The notes below the pieces were generated by a model. The model was given only the letters and a program-made list of their open reading frames with translations. It did no database searches and had not been told where the DNA came from. Positions 21,722 to 34,450 of a stretch of DNA of 64,000 bases are shown in pieces. The translations under genes and the position numbers were made by a program. The stretch is from Hofstenia miamia (Eukaryota > Xenacoelomorpha > Acoela). The stretch lies in NCBI GenBank assembly GCA_004352715.1, contig SCFE01000025.1, positions 1,549,114-1,613,113 of the forward strand. The letters run 5' to 3'. The stretch's first letter is position 1. Each line of letters opens with the position of its first letter.

Positions 21722-22009
21722 ATGAATGTCCCAAGCAGCTATTAAAGATTTCATACAATGCAGATAATCTTATAGGATGAAAATAATTGTTGACGTCATT
21801 AAAGTCCGAGGCAGGTTTTAAAGATTCCCCCGATATTTTATTATTCCTTTTTTACATAATGTGCAACATACACATTGCAAAGACCTTGAAAACATTGATC
21901 TTTTCGAATCATTTGATGATATCAATGATAATGAAATTGCAAATTTTATGTTAAATTGTAAATGTTTTTAACGCCACGGAAAATATATATTTACAGATTT
22001 CCGTTAATA

Positions 22010-24790
22010 TACTCTTATATTTTTTAAAATACAATAGAAAAAGTTTATTACATTAGAAAATACATCCAATGTAGTTTTACAAAACAAATAAATGTCTATT
22101 GATGAGATATCTGTTGGGAAAAAGCCTTCTGAATTTGTCCTTCGTGGAAGTTCCGCAGGGCTTTCTTTCCCTAAGATTTGAAGAGGTATAGGTGGAATCA
22201 GGTCTCTGAGGATGTGTTTGGAGTCTTTAGTTTTATCATGATAGATCTTTCGGTCATTCCTATCAACTATAGTTTGAATTGGTTCATAGTCGTCGATGAT
22301 ACCGAAACTAACGGTCTTTTTCTAAACTCTGTCGATCTTGTCGAGGTTTTTCTTATGAGTTCCTACCGGAACTACCATGCCATATGTCATTCCTTATAGT
22401 AAGCGCGATTTGTGAACCATCAGTAGATCAGATTTCTGATAGCCGAGATTTCATACGCGTGCTAATAGATAAACATTCGATATGCCTCGTTTAGCACATT
22501 TGACAATGTGGGTTTCAAACGAAAGAGACGCCGAAAAAGTGATCCCTAGGACATTGATCTCCTCGATGACTGTGTACTTGTAAGAAGACGGAAATCTTTA
22601 GACTTGTGCTTGTTAACACGAAAATTGTTAGTTTTACACCAGTTTATGATATCGGTAATCATATTTGACCAATCATCATTAAGTCCTAGTTTGACACCAG
22701 TACAAGGATTAATATCATCCGCAAACTTTGTGATCTACTGATTTTGCAATTCCGTTGCTTTGAGGTTAGCATAGGCGACATTAAACAAAATAGTTGCTAA
22801 TGCAGTGCCCTGTGGGACTCCGCAGTTCGTGCCTCGGGTGGAAGATATATTGCCTTTCAGATCAACATATTAAACAGGTTCACAAATGAAGGAGACAACC
22901 AGGTTTACAATTATACGAATTCAGCTGAGGTGTAATTTCTCTGAGTTTGTTCACTATTAGAGCATGCGGAACAGTCAAATGCTTTACTTAAGTCCATGGA
23001 AAACAAGCGTGCGAAATCATATCCATGCTTCGTCGAGAAACTCCGTCTCATGTAGTATCTTGAGGACAGCAAATTCTGTATTAGATGATTTCCGGAAACC
23101 AAATTGATCTTTTTCCAGCCATCGATTATAGTGGTCGGAAATAAAGCAGTCCAATTTAAGTTTTTCAAAGCATCTAGCAATGACAGGTGTACCAGAGATA
23201 GGCCTGATTTGTTCAAATGATGTCACTAACAACTTTTGGTAGGGCCGTGACTTTAGATATTTTCAGAATAGCTGGAAAAGCTCCGGTAATGATAGAATGA
23301 TTAAATATATGGGATAGAGGAATGGCGAGATTGTTGGCATTTTCCTTATAAAATATAGTAGGATAGCCCGTCGTTGCCAGGTTTTCCGATATTTTTCAAG
23401 CTAGTTAAATACGTGACCCAATTGTATTTGAGGCGCAGCGGCACCACTTAGATCAACTTGCCCTGGTCGTTTATATCTTGTATCTGGTAATGTTGAGATA
23501 ACAATGAAAAAGCCATTGATTTCTTCAGGAGAGAAGGTATTGTTCTGTAAACTGTTATTCTTCTTGCCTAAGTAATAGTTAACCTGACTCCACCAACCGC
23601 CAGTACCGAGCTTCCCTTTAGAAGTCTTTATGATTTTAATAAGAAGTTTGCTTATCTCGTAACTCAGGGCTTTCATAGCTTGATGGTTGCTCTTTTTAGT
23701 TCTAAATCTTCTCCTGATAAGAAATTTAACCTTTGGTGTGATATATGGTGGGTCTTTCGTGCTCATTTTAACTTTTCGTGAAGGACATGAAATATCTAAT
23801 AACTCGAGAAAGTGAGAATTCCGTCTATCTAGAGCAAGTTCATGATCCTCAATTCTCAGAATATAGTCGAATGAACTAGTATCTAGTAAATAATTGAAAT
23901 AACCACGCGATGCAGGACTTTGATCCCTGAAGAAAGAATTGGAATAGATGTTTTTCAATGGTTTTCAAAGGGCGGGAAAGAATGGATAAATGATCAGTGG
24001 AAAGTAATAATTGGTTCCTGAAAAGTTGCGGATACTTAGTTAAAATCAAGAGTATTATCTCCCCTAGTGATTCCGTTCTCAAGTATGGTCAAAGTTGTAG
24101 TATTCACCAGAGCGCTAGGATCTAAATCATTGAAATCACCACAGACAACGATAGTTGCCAGGTTATGCTCTATTGTCCCCAGTATGCGATTCGTATACTC
24201 TTCTTTACAAGAGGAGGATAGTAGACAATCGCATAAATGAAGCACCGGGCGCCATCTTCGAAGAGGATGCACAGACTTTCAAGATTGGCTGACATGAAAC
24301 AGTAAATTTGTTATTGACAACGCAAACACCTTCTACAGAAGCCTTATTGGAGTTTGTGGTGGTATGATCATAGCGTGTTATGAAATATTTAGAACTATGG
24401 ATTAATTAATCAACTGATTTTGATCGAGCAGTGGTTTCGCGTTAGATTCGGATATAACAGGTTTTAGGGTAGACATCCTCGAGATTCTTTAACGATAACG
24501 TCTTTAAGAGATTCTACTTTTTTCAGTGAAATAAAATCTTCCAATGAAATGATGGTTTAGATTTCTTGATTGATAATTTCAAATAAGTCATTATGATAAA
24601 CCTAATTCTTCAAATCAGACAATTACTTGAATACTTCCAGTGGAAATTTTGTGTAGGACAGATGAAACTATGATTCGCAAACATCACATTGAATCCAGGA
24701 CTGTTCATGTTCATCCGTTGATTTCTTGCATTTGATACATCCATCCGATGTAATAGTGGACCCGACACGCCGACTCCTGGACATCATACC
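22010..24790 (-). pseudogene. CR1-like LINE (PHD ORF1, endonuclease, RT), decayed
   Basis: On the - strand, in order: ORF1 with a PHD finger (24787-24620); endonuclease with TIVVCGDFNDLDPSA (about 24170-24120); the linker with PSRKVKMSTKDPPYITPKVK (about 23790-23730); RT with IRPISGTPVIARCFEKLKLD (about 23210-23150), KDQFGFRKSS (about 23120-23090), GVPQGTALATILFN (about 22825-22780) and the catalytic FADD (about 22730-22715). A 3' tail with AATAAA lies at about 22049-22036. Frameshifts and stops occur throughout. The PPYITP linker is characteristic of a CR1/Jockey-related group common in marine invertebrates. Nearly full length but inactive. Confidence 0.75.
24620..24787 (-). pseudogene. LINE ORF1 PHD finger
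   Basis: From ATG at 24787 the frame gives MMSRSRRVGS, then CIKCKKSTDEHEQSWIQCDV, C-E-S-stop-F-H. This is a PHD finger (C-x2-C...W-I-Q-C-D-x-C-x-x-W-(Y/F)-H), except that the invariant Trp codon after CES is TAG. A single substitution thus truncates the protein inside the zinc finger. PHD fingers are known in ORF1 of CR1-group LINEs. Confidence 0.7.
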
Positions 24791-26126
24791 AATTAATTTC
24801 TGTAATAAACAATATTTATTAAATTGGAAGTCAAATATCTTATATTTACTTTTATACTTTTTCTTAAATATGCACAGTTTGCTTCGAATTTTGTTAATTA
24901 TGCTAAGCTATCTGTGTATATCGACAATTTGTTAAAATTGATATTTATTTTGTTGCATATCTTACCCTTTATCCTTTTGTAGTGTTAATTTTTTTACTTG
25001 ATTTGCAAGTTTCCGCGAGGCACTATTTTGCACCTTCTCCTAATGTAGATCCTAATCTGTGCTCATCGGTATTTTCGGTGAACAGTTTGCTGTTTATTCA
25101 TTTAATTGTTGCACATATCCTTGAAGTAGGAATTAATAATGTAGGACCTAATCGTGTGGGACTTATTCCTATTCTATGCTGACAAACAAAATTGGATGTT
25201 TACTTGCAAAGCCCTTACAATGCTTATTATATGTCCAATTTAGTCCTGTGAAAATACTTCTCATAACCTTCAATTCTTCTGAAGTCTCAATTTTTGAAAA
25301 CAATTTGAATCCTTTATTACATCTGAGGTTATACTTCAGGATGCTTCGCCAAGGTCACAGTACAGTAGATGGCAACATGCTTCTTAATGCATTCTATCTC
25401 TCTGTAATTACAGATTGTTCCTAGCCAGTAGCAATGACAATGACTCCCCGAAAATTAATCATTTTAGCTCACACACTAAAAAGTGTAACCTTTTAAAGAA
25501 TGGCATGGAAGTTTGGCCCATGAGCTTTTGTAAAGAAAGTCAATGAGTGCAACAGGCATTTAAATTAATAACTCAATCAAAACGCAAAATATTTTATTGT
25601 GACAGTTAGGATAGATATCATCAATAGATTATTATTAGCAAAATTTAATAGCCGTTTTAACACACATGATTTATATTTCGGTTTTACCGAAACTCATAAT
25701 TTTGTTGTATCTTCTCATTTACTTACGGAGATGCCCAATATACTTATATAATTATTCCATTAGGAAAAATGAAGTTATGCTAATACTATATTTCTCGATT
25801 TAAATATGCGCAAAGTTGTTTTTCAATTCAAAACCAATAATTTATTTCAAATCCGAATATATATTTTGATATTTTCTCGAACTTATTTTTAGAATTAATG
25901 TTGTTTCCATGATTACGTGACTTAATTGCATACTTATACATTAGTAAGCAAGAAATCTGTACGTAATTCTGTGTAGCAATTTACTTGTAAAAAATTAAAA
26001 GATAAAATATAAACAAATCTACAGCTACAAAACTACTAATAAATTCAATGTTTGTGTAGGTGTTCAATATTGAATGCATGTTTCGAATGCATGCAGTGTG
26101 TTGCTGTCTCCTAGTTTACATTTTTT

Positions 26127-26127
<1 letters not shown>
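24791..26127. other. Intergenic, nothing recognised
   Basis: Several short open frames, the longest about 80 codons (25176-25424), without similarity I recognise. No repeats noted. Confidence 0.45.
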
Positions 26128-26129
<2 letters not shown>

Positions 26130-26157
<28 letters not shown>

Positions 26158-26208
26158 NNNNNNNNNNNNNNNNNNNNNNNNNNNNNNNNNNNNNNNNNNN
26201 NNNNNNNN

Positions 26209-26281
<73 letters not shown>
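26130..26281. repeat. (TA)n microsatellite with assembly gap
   Basis: (TA) runs at 26130-26157 and 26209-26281 around 51 Ns, with a short AAAT-type interruption at 26235-26251. The right end abuts the 3' end of the LINE on the - strand, a common arrangement because such LINEs end in, or insert at, simple repeats. Confidence 0.9.
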
Positions 26282-26283
<2 letters not shown>

Positions 26284-27535
26284 GAAGGACTTTATTAGCC
26301 GCTGAAGGCAAATACTACAAAAATAAAGATGTTTCACAGCAACGAGTACACTCAGAGGAGATGAAGTATGTGCAGATGGAGCAGTGGACGAAGTGGGACA
26401 AGGGCTCGGGGAGAGGAAAAAATCAATGGCTGTTGGAATGTTGAGAGTCAAGATGAAATTAGCAGGAGCACAAGCACGATTGAAAAACAAATGAAAGGTG
26501 CAATGTTTCTTGAGACGACAGACAGAATGTGACAACACCATCAGAACGATTGGGGTGGGAATTAGACAACTTTACGAAATAAAAAAGATCAAGGTCCAAT
26601 GTGCGACTGAGCAAACGATTGAGAGTGGCGAATTTGCGAAGAGCGTCTTTGTATTTCAAGTTAAAGATCCATTTGAAAGCACGCTTCTGGAACCGTTCCA
26701 TGGAATGAAACAAAGCACGAAAAGGCCACCAATAGGGAGAAGCGTAAAGAAGAATGGCGCGAAAAATGGACGTGAACGAAGAGAGTTTCACAGAAGGCGG
26801 GGAATTAAAGCCAACATTGCGGAAGAGAGTAAAGAGCGAGGAATTAGTTTTGCGGAGTCGCAAGTAAAGGGTCAATTTAAGTTTGCAACAAGTTGAACTC
26901 CAAAATGAGTATGATGAGGAGAAAAGTTCACAAGGAGAAGCAGATTAGAAGAGGACACTTAGAAAAGGAAATACCATATATCTTGGTTGAGCTAAAATTA
27001 AGATGATTAGCGAAAGACCAAGTGGACAAAGGCTCGAGATCAGTGGTAATATTGGGGGCAAAAGTGCTACCATAGTTAAAAATCGGAGTGTCATCCAGTA
27101 GACAGGATGAGTTGAGGACAGGTTGAGGCAGTTTTTGATAGCAAGGAGGAAGAAGAGAACAGCAAACACAGAACCTTGAGGAACACAACTAGTGACAAGG
27201 TCAGGAGAAGAGATAGACGTATTGATTTTGAAACATTGACGACGATTTGACAGGCAAGACTGGAAAAGTCCAATGAAATCAAAAACAAACCCAAATAAAC
27301 TTAATTTGTCAAGAATAGAATAGGGGAGCTTATCAAGACCTTTAGAAATATCAAGAAAGGTAATGCAACCAGGATCATTATGATCGGAGTGGAAATAGCA
27401 GTTTTCAATTTGAGTGATGGCAGAACGACCCGGAGCGACGAATTTTAAGGAACACGTAACGAAACACAAAACGGAGAGTGTAGGCCCTATGCATTCATTT
27501 TGATACAGTTTAGTGCTCATCATCGGCTTGCTGTT
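26282..27535 (-). pseudogene. 5'-truncated LINE (RT to 3' end)
   Basis: On the - strand from 27523: APGRSAITQIENC, then CITFLDISKGLDKL (the palm F-L-D-x-S-K-A-F-D box with A to G and F to L changes), CVPQGSVFAVLFFLL (turn motif), and LLDDTPIFNYG (YADD box, now LLDD and in a shifted frame, about 27115-27080). A thumb-like stretch follows, and then from 26875 the C-terminal part with RAILLYASPYWW, RFQKRAFKWIFNLKYKDAL and LDLFYFVKLSN. The element ends GCGGCTAATAAAGTCCTTC next to a (TA)n run. Frameshifts are present. A different family from the LINE at 22-25 kb. Confidence 0.75.
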
Positions 27536-27857
27536 GATTCTGCGACTGTTGTGTTACTTGTATTTTCGGCTTAATAGTATTGCATCAAATTATTTTTCAA
27601 CATAAATAAGACAAAATTTAGTTTTGGCACCTACGAAATTGAATTTCAAGTATCAAATTAAAATGAACATGCATTTGAACTATTGCGTATTTACTAATTA
27701 ATGATATTAGTAGATGTTGAAATATGGACACTGAAATGTTTGCATGTCTTGCTAAGCTATCATTAATTCTTAAAACAGCACTTACCACACATCTATAACT
27801 ACGCTACACAACACATATTATTAGAAAATACAAATATGTTAGAATATTTTAGATTTT

Positions 27858-28169
27858 ATGTTTGGATTTCTTTCATCGATTAACAGTGTCACATTGGAAA
27901 GCTTTCTTCAGAAATCTCTGCGCGAAGATGCTAACCGAGTACGCTTATGTGAAAGTGCTATGGTCACCATGGGAAAGGAACAGTATGCACTGAAGTTTGT
28001 TGTTGTCACTGATAGGTTCTTGTTTATTACTCAGAATCCACCTGAGAACATTCAATATGCGATACCCGTTAGCAACATCACGTCTATTATATATGTTTCT
28101 CAGTATGATTCGTTAATCAATGGCAGAGATTATGAAATGTCTCAGCATATCACGATTCACTACGACGAG
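27858..28169 (+). CDS. C12orf56: C12orf56-like exon 1
   Basis: ATG at 27858, 104 codons to GACGAG|GTATTA. Encodes MFGFLSSINSVTLESFLQKS and the conserved ALKFVVVTDRFLFITQNPP. The open frame runs 13 codons into the intron. Confidence 0.8.
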
Positions 28170-31100
28170 GTATTATCTAATATCTTTATGATGCGTGATT
28201 TAATTTGATTTATGGATCAGTATGAAAAAAGCACTAATTTTTTATAACCTGACCATGCATATATAAGTAAACATCCTCTTTTTCAGTACACACATATATA
28301 TATGATGTGTAATTTAAAATTCATTTATCAAATTATTTTCATTACATATTCCGTTAGTCGAGTTATAAAATCTCAACAGTTCTTAATATAAAGTAACAGC
28401 ACTTTAAGCGGGATTTGTATAGTAAAGTGTCAAATTATTTATCACATGCTCAAATTTGATTTTTTTCACGCACATTTTATATATTTATATCAGCAATAAG
28501 TCTTTGTAGTATATGTAGTACATAATTAAGTATCAAAGAAAATCTAATTTTATTATATTCGATTTCAAATTATATCAAAAATATACTATGATTGTGGTAG
28601 TTGGAGCTACGAAAATACAAAAACCATTTTATCTTTAAATTTTAACATATTGTACTTGTATTATATAATTTCATTGCATTATTGGATTTTCGTTAATACT
28701 GAAGGTTATCATTATTGCGATTGATATAAAGAAGTTTTATTAATTTTTTATAAATGTGAAAAATATTTTTGTTTGGTATGAATATTTCCTGGACAATGAC
28801 AAATTTGTGATAAATCAAAATTCCAAATTCCGTCTTGATAATTTAAAAATACTTTGCAAAAATTTTGAAAGGTATTAAATTTGACCACACTGCCGTTTTT
28901 TATTTTGTGGGTTTAGAAATAGTAGGCAGGGGTAATGCCCGCATTTCCTGTGTTCAAGCAATTGTGGTATTTTTTCTTTAAGTCAACATACACCACGATA
29001 TAATAAAAAATTTCGTTTTTCTTCGATCCATCCATTTTAATATATTGAATACATTTTTGTTAAAGAAATATGCTCTAAGATTTGCACTAGCAAGTTAATT
29101 TACCCTGTTATTTGCTCTAGTACAAACCCATCGTGTATCACTTCAATGGTCATTGAGCGAAGGGTTTCGCACTAGAGCAAAGTCCCATCGTGTAACAGTC
29201 ATTGTACTTTTCGATAGGTTTTCCTTTATAATAGGCGCGCTTTAATGTATTTGCTAAGCACTTATTATTAATTGGCTTTATTATCATAGAACAAAAGAAA
29301 GAAGAAAAAGTCATCTTTTCGAAGCGATCCCAATGAAAGTGTAAATCATGATACACTTAGTACTACGAATATTTTGACAAAATCGCTGACTCCAACATTT
29401 CGACCGTTAACTTCTATGGAGCCCAAATCTGATATGGAGTCAAATAGTGATACTGTAACTCTCAAAATGGATATCTATGTTCGCAATCAAAAATCGCCTT
29501 TCTTGGCTATTCTGCGGGCATCAAGAAGAGATTCTCTCATTCTAGACACTTTGTCCATGCAAGAAGAATTATTTCCGAAATCACAGCAACACAAGGTTAA
29601 ATGTTTCATATAATTATCCTTTACTATATCCATTTCTATAAACTTGAAAGATTGTATTTTATGATTTCTATCTTTACATAATTTATTATTTTTTACTATA
29701 AAGTCTCATTTTCATTCAATGCCCGTAACATTCTTTATAAGCAACACTTTAAACGTGCAATTGCCGTTTCACGACTTGTACAAATTGAATAGATCAGTTC
29801 AATTTATTAAATCAAATTTTTAATTTTTCATCTATCCATTCCATGTACACTTTCACTAGATTTTTTTTTAATATTGATCATAATTAATATTCAAAGGCTC
29901 TTTAGTCATACTTTGGAATCCATGTGAAGAAGTGAGCAATTTATTCTTGAATACGGACTAGTTTTATCTAGGGTGTTGCGAACTGAGTTACATAATTATT
30001 TCTGCACAGTATCAGTTCCAGTTCTAGTATATATATATATATATATATAGGCGCCAAGTACGTGCGTTCAAGCGTGTCTGACACACCTTGACAAAATCAA
30101 AATATAGGCTAGCAATATTATTATCATTTGTACACTAAACTCAGTTTAGCACCTCATCTTCCAATTTGTATACTTCAAATAAGTCACTGTCTTGTGGAAG
30201 CGGGTTCCATGCCGAACGCATATGACCACAAGACAACGCAAGTGGTGGATAGACCAGCTTCAACGCCCAAATGCCCATGCTCCACTCCTATTTTCCCTAT
30301 AGTTATGTCGAACCGTCCGGTCTCCAACATCTACGTTTCTTGATAATGTAATCTTAGGAGAAGTTCCAGTGTCAGACAACTTCAAGGAAAGCATATCAAA
30401 CTCAGATAAGTCAAAAATTATTACATACGCTCAATTCAACCCGTCTGTGAAACAGCCAAGTTTCTACAAAGACAATTTGGTTCAAGAGTATGCTAGAATT
30501 AGCACCACAAGAATGCGTCTTTCGTCGCATCAATTACGAGTTGAAACAGGTCGATGGTCGAGGTTGGAGAGGCATGAAAGAGTGTGCACTTGCGACAACT
30601 CGTCTGTCCAGGACGAATTCCACGTAATTTTCCGGTGCCCAAAGACCCAACTAGTTACCCAACAGTTGCGTAATTCAACCTCTAACCTCGGATCCCTTTT
30701 TGATAATTTTCCCTCCCATGTCATTACAACAGCTTTTCACAATGCACTAAAAGCCTTTGATGCATAATTTCGAATTAGTACAACACATTATGGACCATTA
30801 GATCTTACTTTTGTAAATTATATATATATTTACATAACTTTTGTTCTGGAGATGCGTGCGTTGAATTTTTTTGTTTTAATGGTCAATAAACCTATCTAAT
30901 CTAGGCTACTTTTGACTCGACTGCACTGCAACACTAAAAACAAACATTTACGATTAATTTTTTCTGCTAGTGCATGTATATCAGTTCATATGTCTTGATT
31001 ACGTTTGTGTTATTGGTGGCAACTTAGCATTTGCTTACCAATGAAATACCATGTAATTTTTTAACAATAGGATTATAAATAGAACGCTAGCTTAGGTTCA

Positions 31101-34100
31101 AAAAACGAGATTGTAATGTTTGTAACCTATTTGCACGCTCGTTCCTTCACCGTAATTGGCGCCTATGTATTAGTCCAAGTCAAAATGATCTGGACTGCCC
31201 CTTATCTCATAAGGTTTACATTTCAGCTCAAAATCTCCAACAACATCTGTTTTCTCACGCTTTGTTTGTACTGATAAGGCTTATCATAACTTGTAAATAA
31301 TAAACACCAGCTTGCACAACTCATTTCTTCTACGTTCCGTGTACCTCTGCTGCATGGCGAATATTCCTGATTTTCGGTCTTATGCTTTCATTAGGTGGAG
31401 GATGGGGAAGACAGCCACTGAGATTTTCAGCGATTTATTTTCCACTTTCCCTGATGTCTCTCCTGGCCGTAGCACTGTTTTTGGCTGGGTGGAAGCGATG
31501 GAGAAGGGGAGTTTTACCCTTGAGAAGAGAACCTCTTCAGGACGGCCTCGGGAGACGAGGACGTCAGAGAACATCTCCCGTGTGCGGGAACTTATTGATC
31601 AGAACCCCCGGTTAAGTACATATGAAGTATCTGCAGAGCTGTCTCTGCCACAGACAGCAATTTTAAAGATTCTAAGAGAGGATCTTAAGTTCAAAAATGT
31701 TCTCAGCGTCTGGGTACCTCACCAGCTGACTACAAGGAACAAGGTCGAAAGAGTGAACTGCTGCAGGGCTCTAATCCAGCTATTCGATGAACACGGATTT
31801 GAGTTTCTTGGATCTCACATGTTTGTACAGGATGAGACATGGGTTTTATGGGACTCAAAGCCTCGGAGAGAAGTTTGGATTGCCCAGGATGCTCAAAAAC
31901 CCACCACCCCCCGCCCGAAGCTTACTTCGAGAAAGACTATGGCCCTAGTGGGCTTTACATGCCGCCCAAAGCGTTTCTCAGTATCTATTTTACCCCCAGG
32001 GGTGACTGCAGACAGGAACGTAATGATTCAGTACCTGAAGGACACTGGACACCGATTCAATAACCTCAAGAAGAACAAAATCAAGTTAGGGGAGCTTCTG
32101 CTTATGTGGGACAATGCGAGGCCCCATTCTGCAAATGATACACAGGCCTTTCTGACCTGCAGGGGTATCCAGCCGGTAAAGCAGCCTGCTTATAGTCCAG
32201 ATCTAAACCTCTGTGACCGATTCCTTTTCAGAAAAATTAAAAACCAGCTTAAAGGATATGATTTCACGGGCCATGAAGACGTGAAGGACTGTATGCAGCG
32301 GGTAGTAAGGTCATTACCAGAAGATGAACTGTTTCAGCAGCTCGAGAATCTCCGAGACCACTGTCAGGCCGTCATTGAAGCTGAAGGAGACTATGTAACA
32401 TAATTGTGTAGTTATTTAAACATTTTAATAAATTTCTGTGTTTTACTTGTACAGTCCAAATCATTTCAACTCAACCTAGTATATAAATACTGCCGTGATC
32501 TGGCAAAATGAAGCAAGTGCACTTTGGCTGAATTCGAGAAAAACGCAAAAACGTCGTTTGGTCGTAGCTCCGCTAAAATTATTAAGATAGTTATTGTTTA
32601 TCTCAAATCGTATCAAAATCATCTTAATAATGGCATTTCTGTATGAATTATGTCGAAAAAATGTTTTTGTAATAATCAGGTCGGATACTTCTTTTTACTT
32701 GGTATTTTTTAAAGAATTCATTTTGGCTAAAATCAGTCAGAGCGTAATATAGAACTTTATGTGTTGAAATATGTTGGTATAATCACCTAATCATCTCCTA
32801 CATAATTGTAGCAATGAAAAACAGTTTTTTTGTTGACATATGACCTAATTTCTTAATTGCTCAATTTCATATTGTTAGTATATTGTAACTCGTTGCATAC
32901 AATCGATGCATTTACTTTCGTTATTTTATTTGCAAATATGTATAAAAAAAAATACGAATTTTTATATAAACATCCAAACAAAAAACAGTAGAAAAACTAA
33001 TAGTTATCGATAAGATCTTCTGCATCGGTTGAAATCGACATATCGAGCCAAAATTGTTTTCGGTTATTCGTCATGAAAGGCAGTAACTTTTTGAAGATGT
33101 CTTCTTTCTTTACTCGAGTAATACCCCTGGGCTCAGTTCTGTTTTTCAATTCAGACTTTTTCGAATAATGCCTTCCGATATTTTTTTCTTCAGGAAATCA
33201 TCCCTCACCTCCTCGCCATTGCAATTTTCTTTGCAGAAGATTTCAGTTAAACCTTTTCTGAACCTCACTTCACAAGTGTTAGAAATGATTGGTTTATTCG
33301 TGAAAGGAGCCTCACTTACACCTTTTTCGAAGAAATGAATATCGGATAACCTCATTCCGATGTGTTCCCCTTGTTTAAACACTACATTTATGAAGTTATC
33401 GAAATTGAATGTTTTTTCGTGTCGCATGCTTTTTTCTATTTTCGCATGGAAAGCATTCCCAGACAGGTATCTTAGGGTTACTGTATCAGGGTCTGATAAC
33501 AAATTTACCCCTCTCACTAGTGCTGTGTACTGAATCTAGTTTTTATTCTGGGCCGTGCAATTATTGAACAAGAAGATAAATTATCAAAATTCGTTGTATT
33601 TTCTGTGTCTGATGCATTTTATTAACGAACTTGCAACATCTTCGGCATTACGCCCCGAGATGCCTTCATGCCAAATCGCAGCTATTACTGGTTTACTTTT
33701 GTTTGTAATACAACCTAGCGGTGCGAATGTTTCATTAAACATCCCAATTCGACGAGTAAAAACAGAAGTTTTAATACCTTGTAATCCTGGAAGCATGATG
33801 ACTTCCTGCATGTCTGCAGAAAATATGGCGCTGCTTCTAGGTCGCCTTGGACTCTGTCATTTTTATAAACCTCTACTCTTACGAGAATTTTCATTGGGTT
33901 CTTCCATTCCGAACATTTTGAACAAGTACCGTCACTATCGAAAACATGAATATGTTTGTCGTATATATTGCACACTTCACATTCATTCTCTCCCCATTTT
34001 GTGAAACTGATATTCATTGAAGCCACGATCCGGCGATAAGTCGAGTAGGAAACCTCCGATTTTCCGTTTTCAGTTCTTATTTTGTTGAACCTCTGAAGCG

Positions 34101-34410
34101 TGTCCTGGATAGTTATTTCGTTCGATAGAAATAGCGTTTATTAGGAGCATGTTCTCGCCTGTAATGACTCAATGTAGGATTATATAATTCGATATTTGCC
34201 TTGATTTCGGCAGCTGTTGTTCCGTCAATTTTGTTGGAAGGCTGGTGGCAACCCGATCCTGATGGCATGTTTGGCTCTAATTGAGTGTCGTGATCTGTAA
34301 TGACGGTTTCATCCGAATAATTATTAGTGCGATAGATGACCATGTGGTCCTACAATGTAAAAATATAAAAAGTCAATTTCGAAAAAATGCACTTTTGCCA
34401 GATCACGGCA

Positions 34411-34450
<40 letters not shown>

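Noticed and set aside
26498-26896. 132-codon + strand frame opposite the LINE
   Set aside because: Antisense shadow of the - strand LINE C-terminal region, which has recognisable motifs; this frame has none.
31839-32063. Extra frames inside the mariner (also 31380-31615)
   Set aside because: Overlap the intact transposase in other frames; shadows caused by the locally higher GC content.
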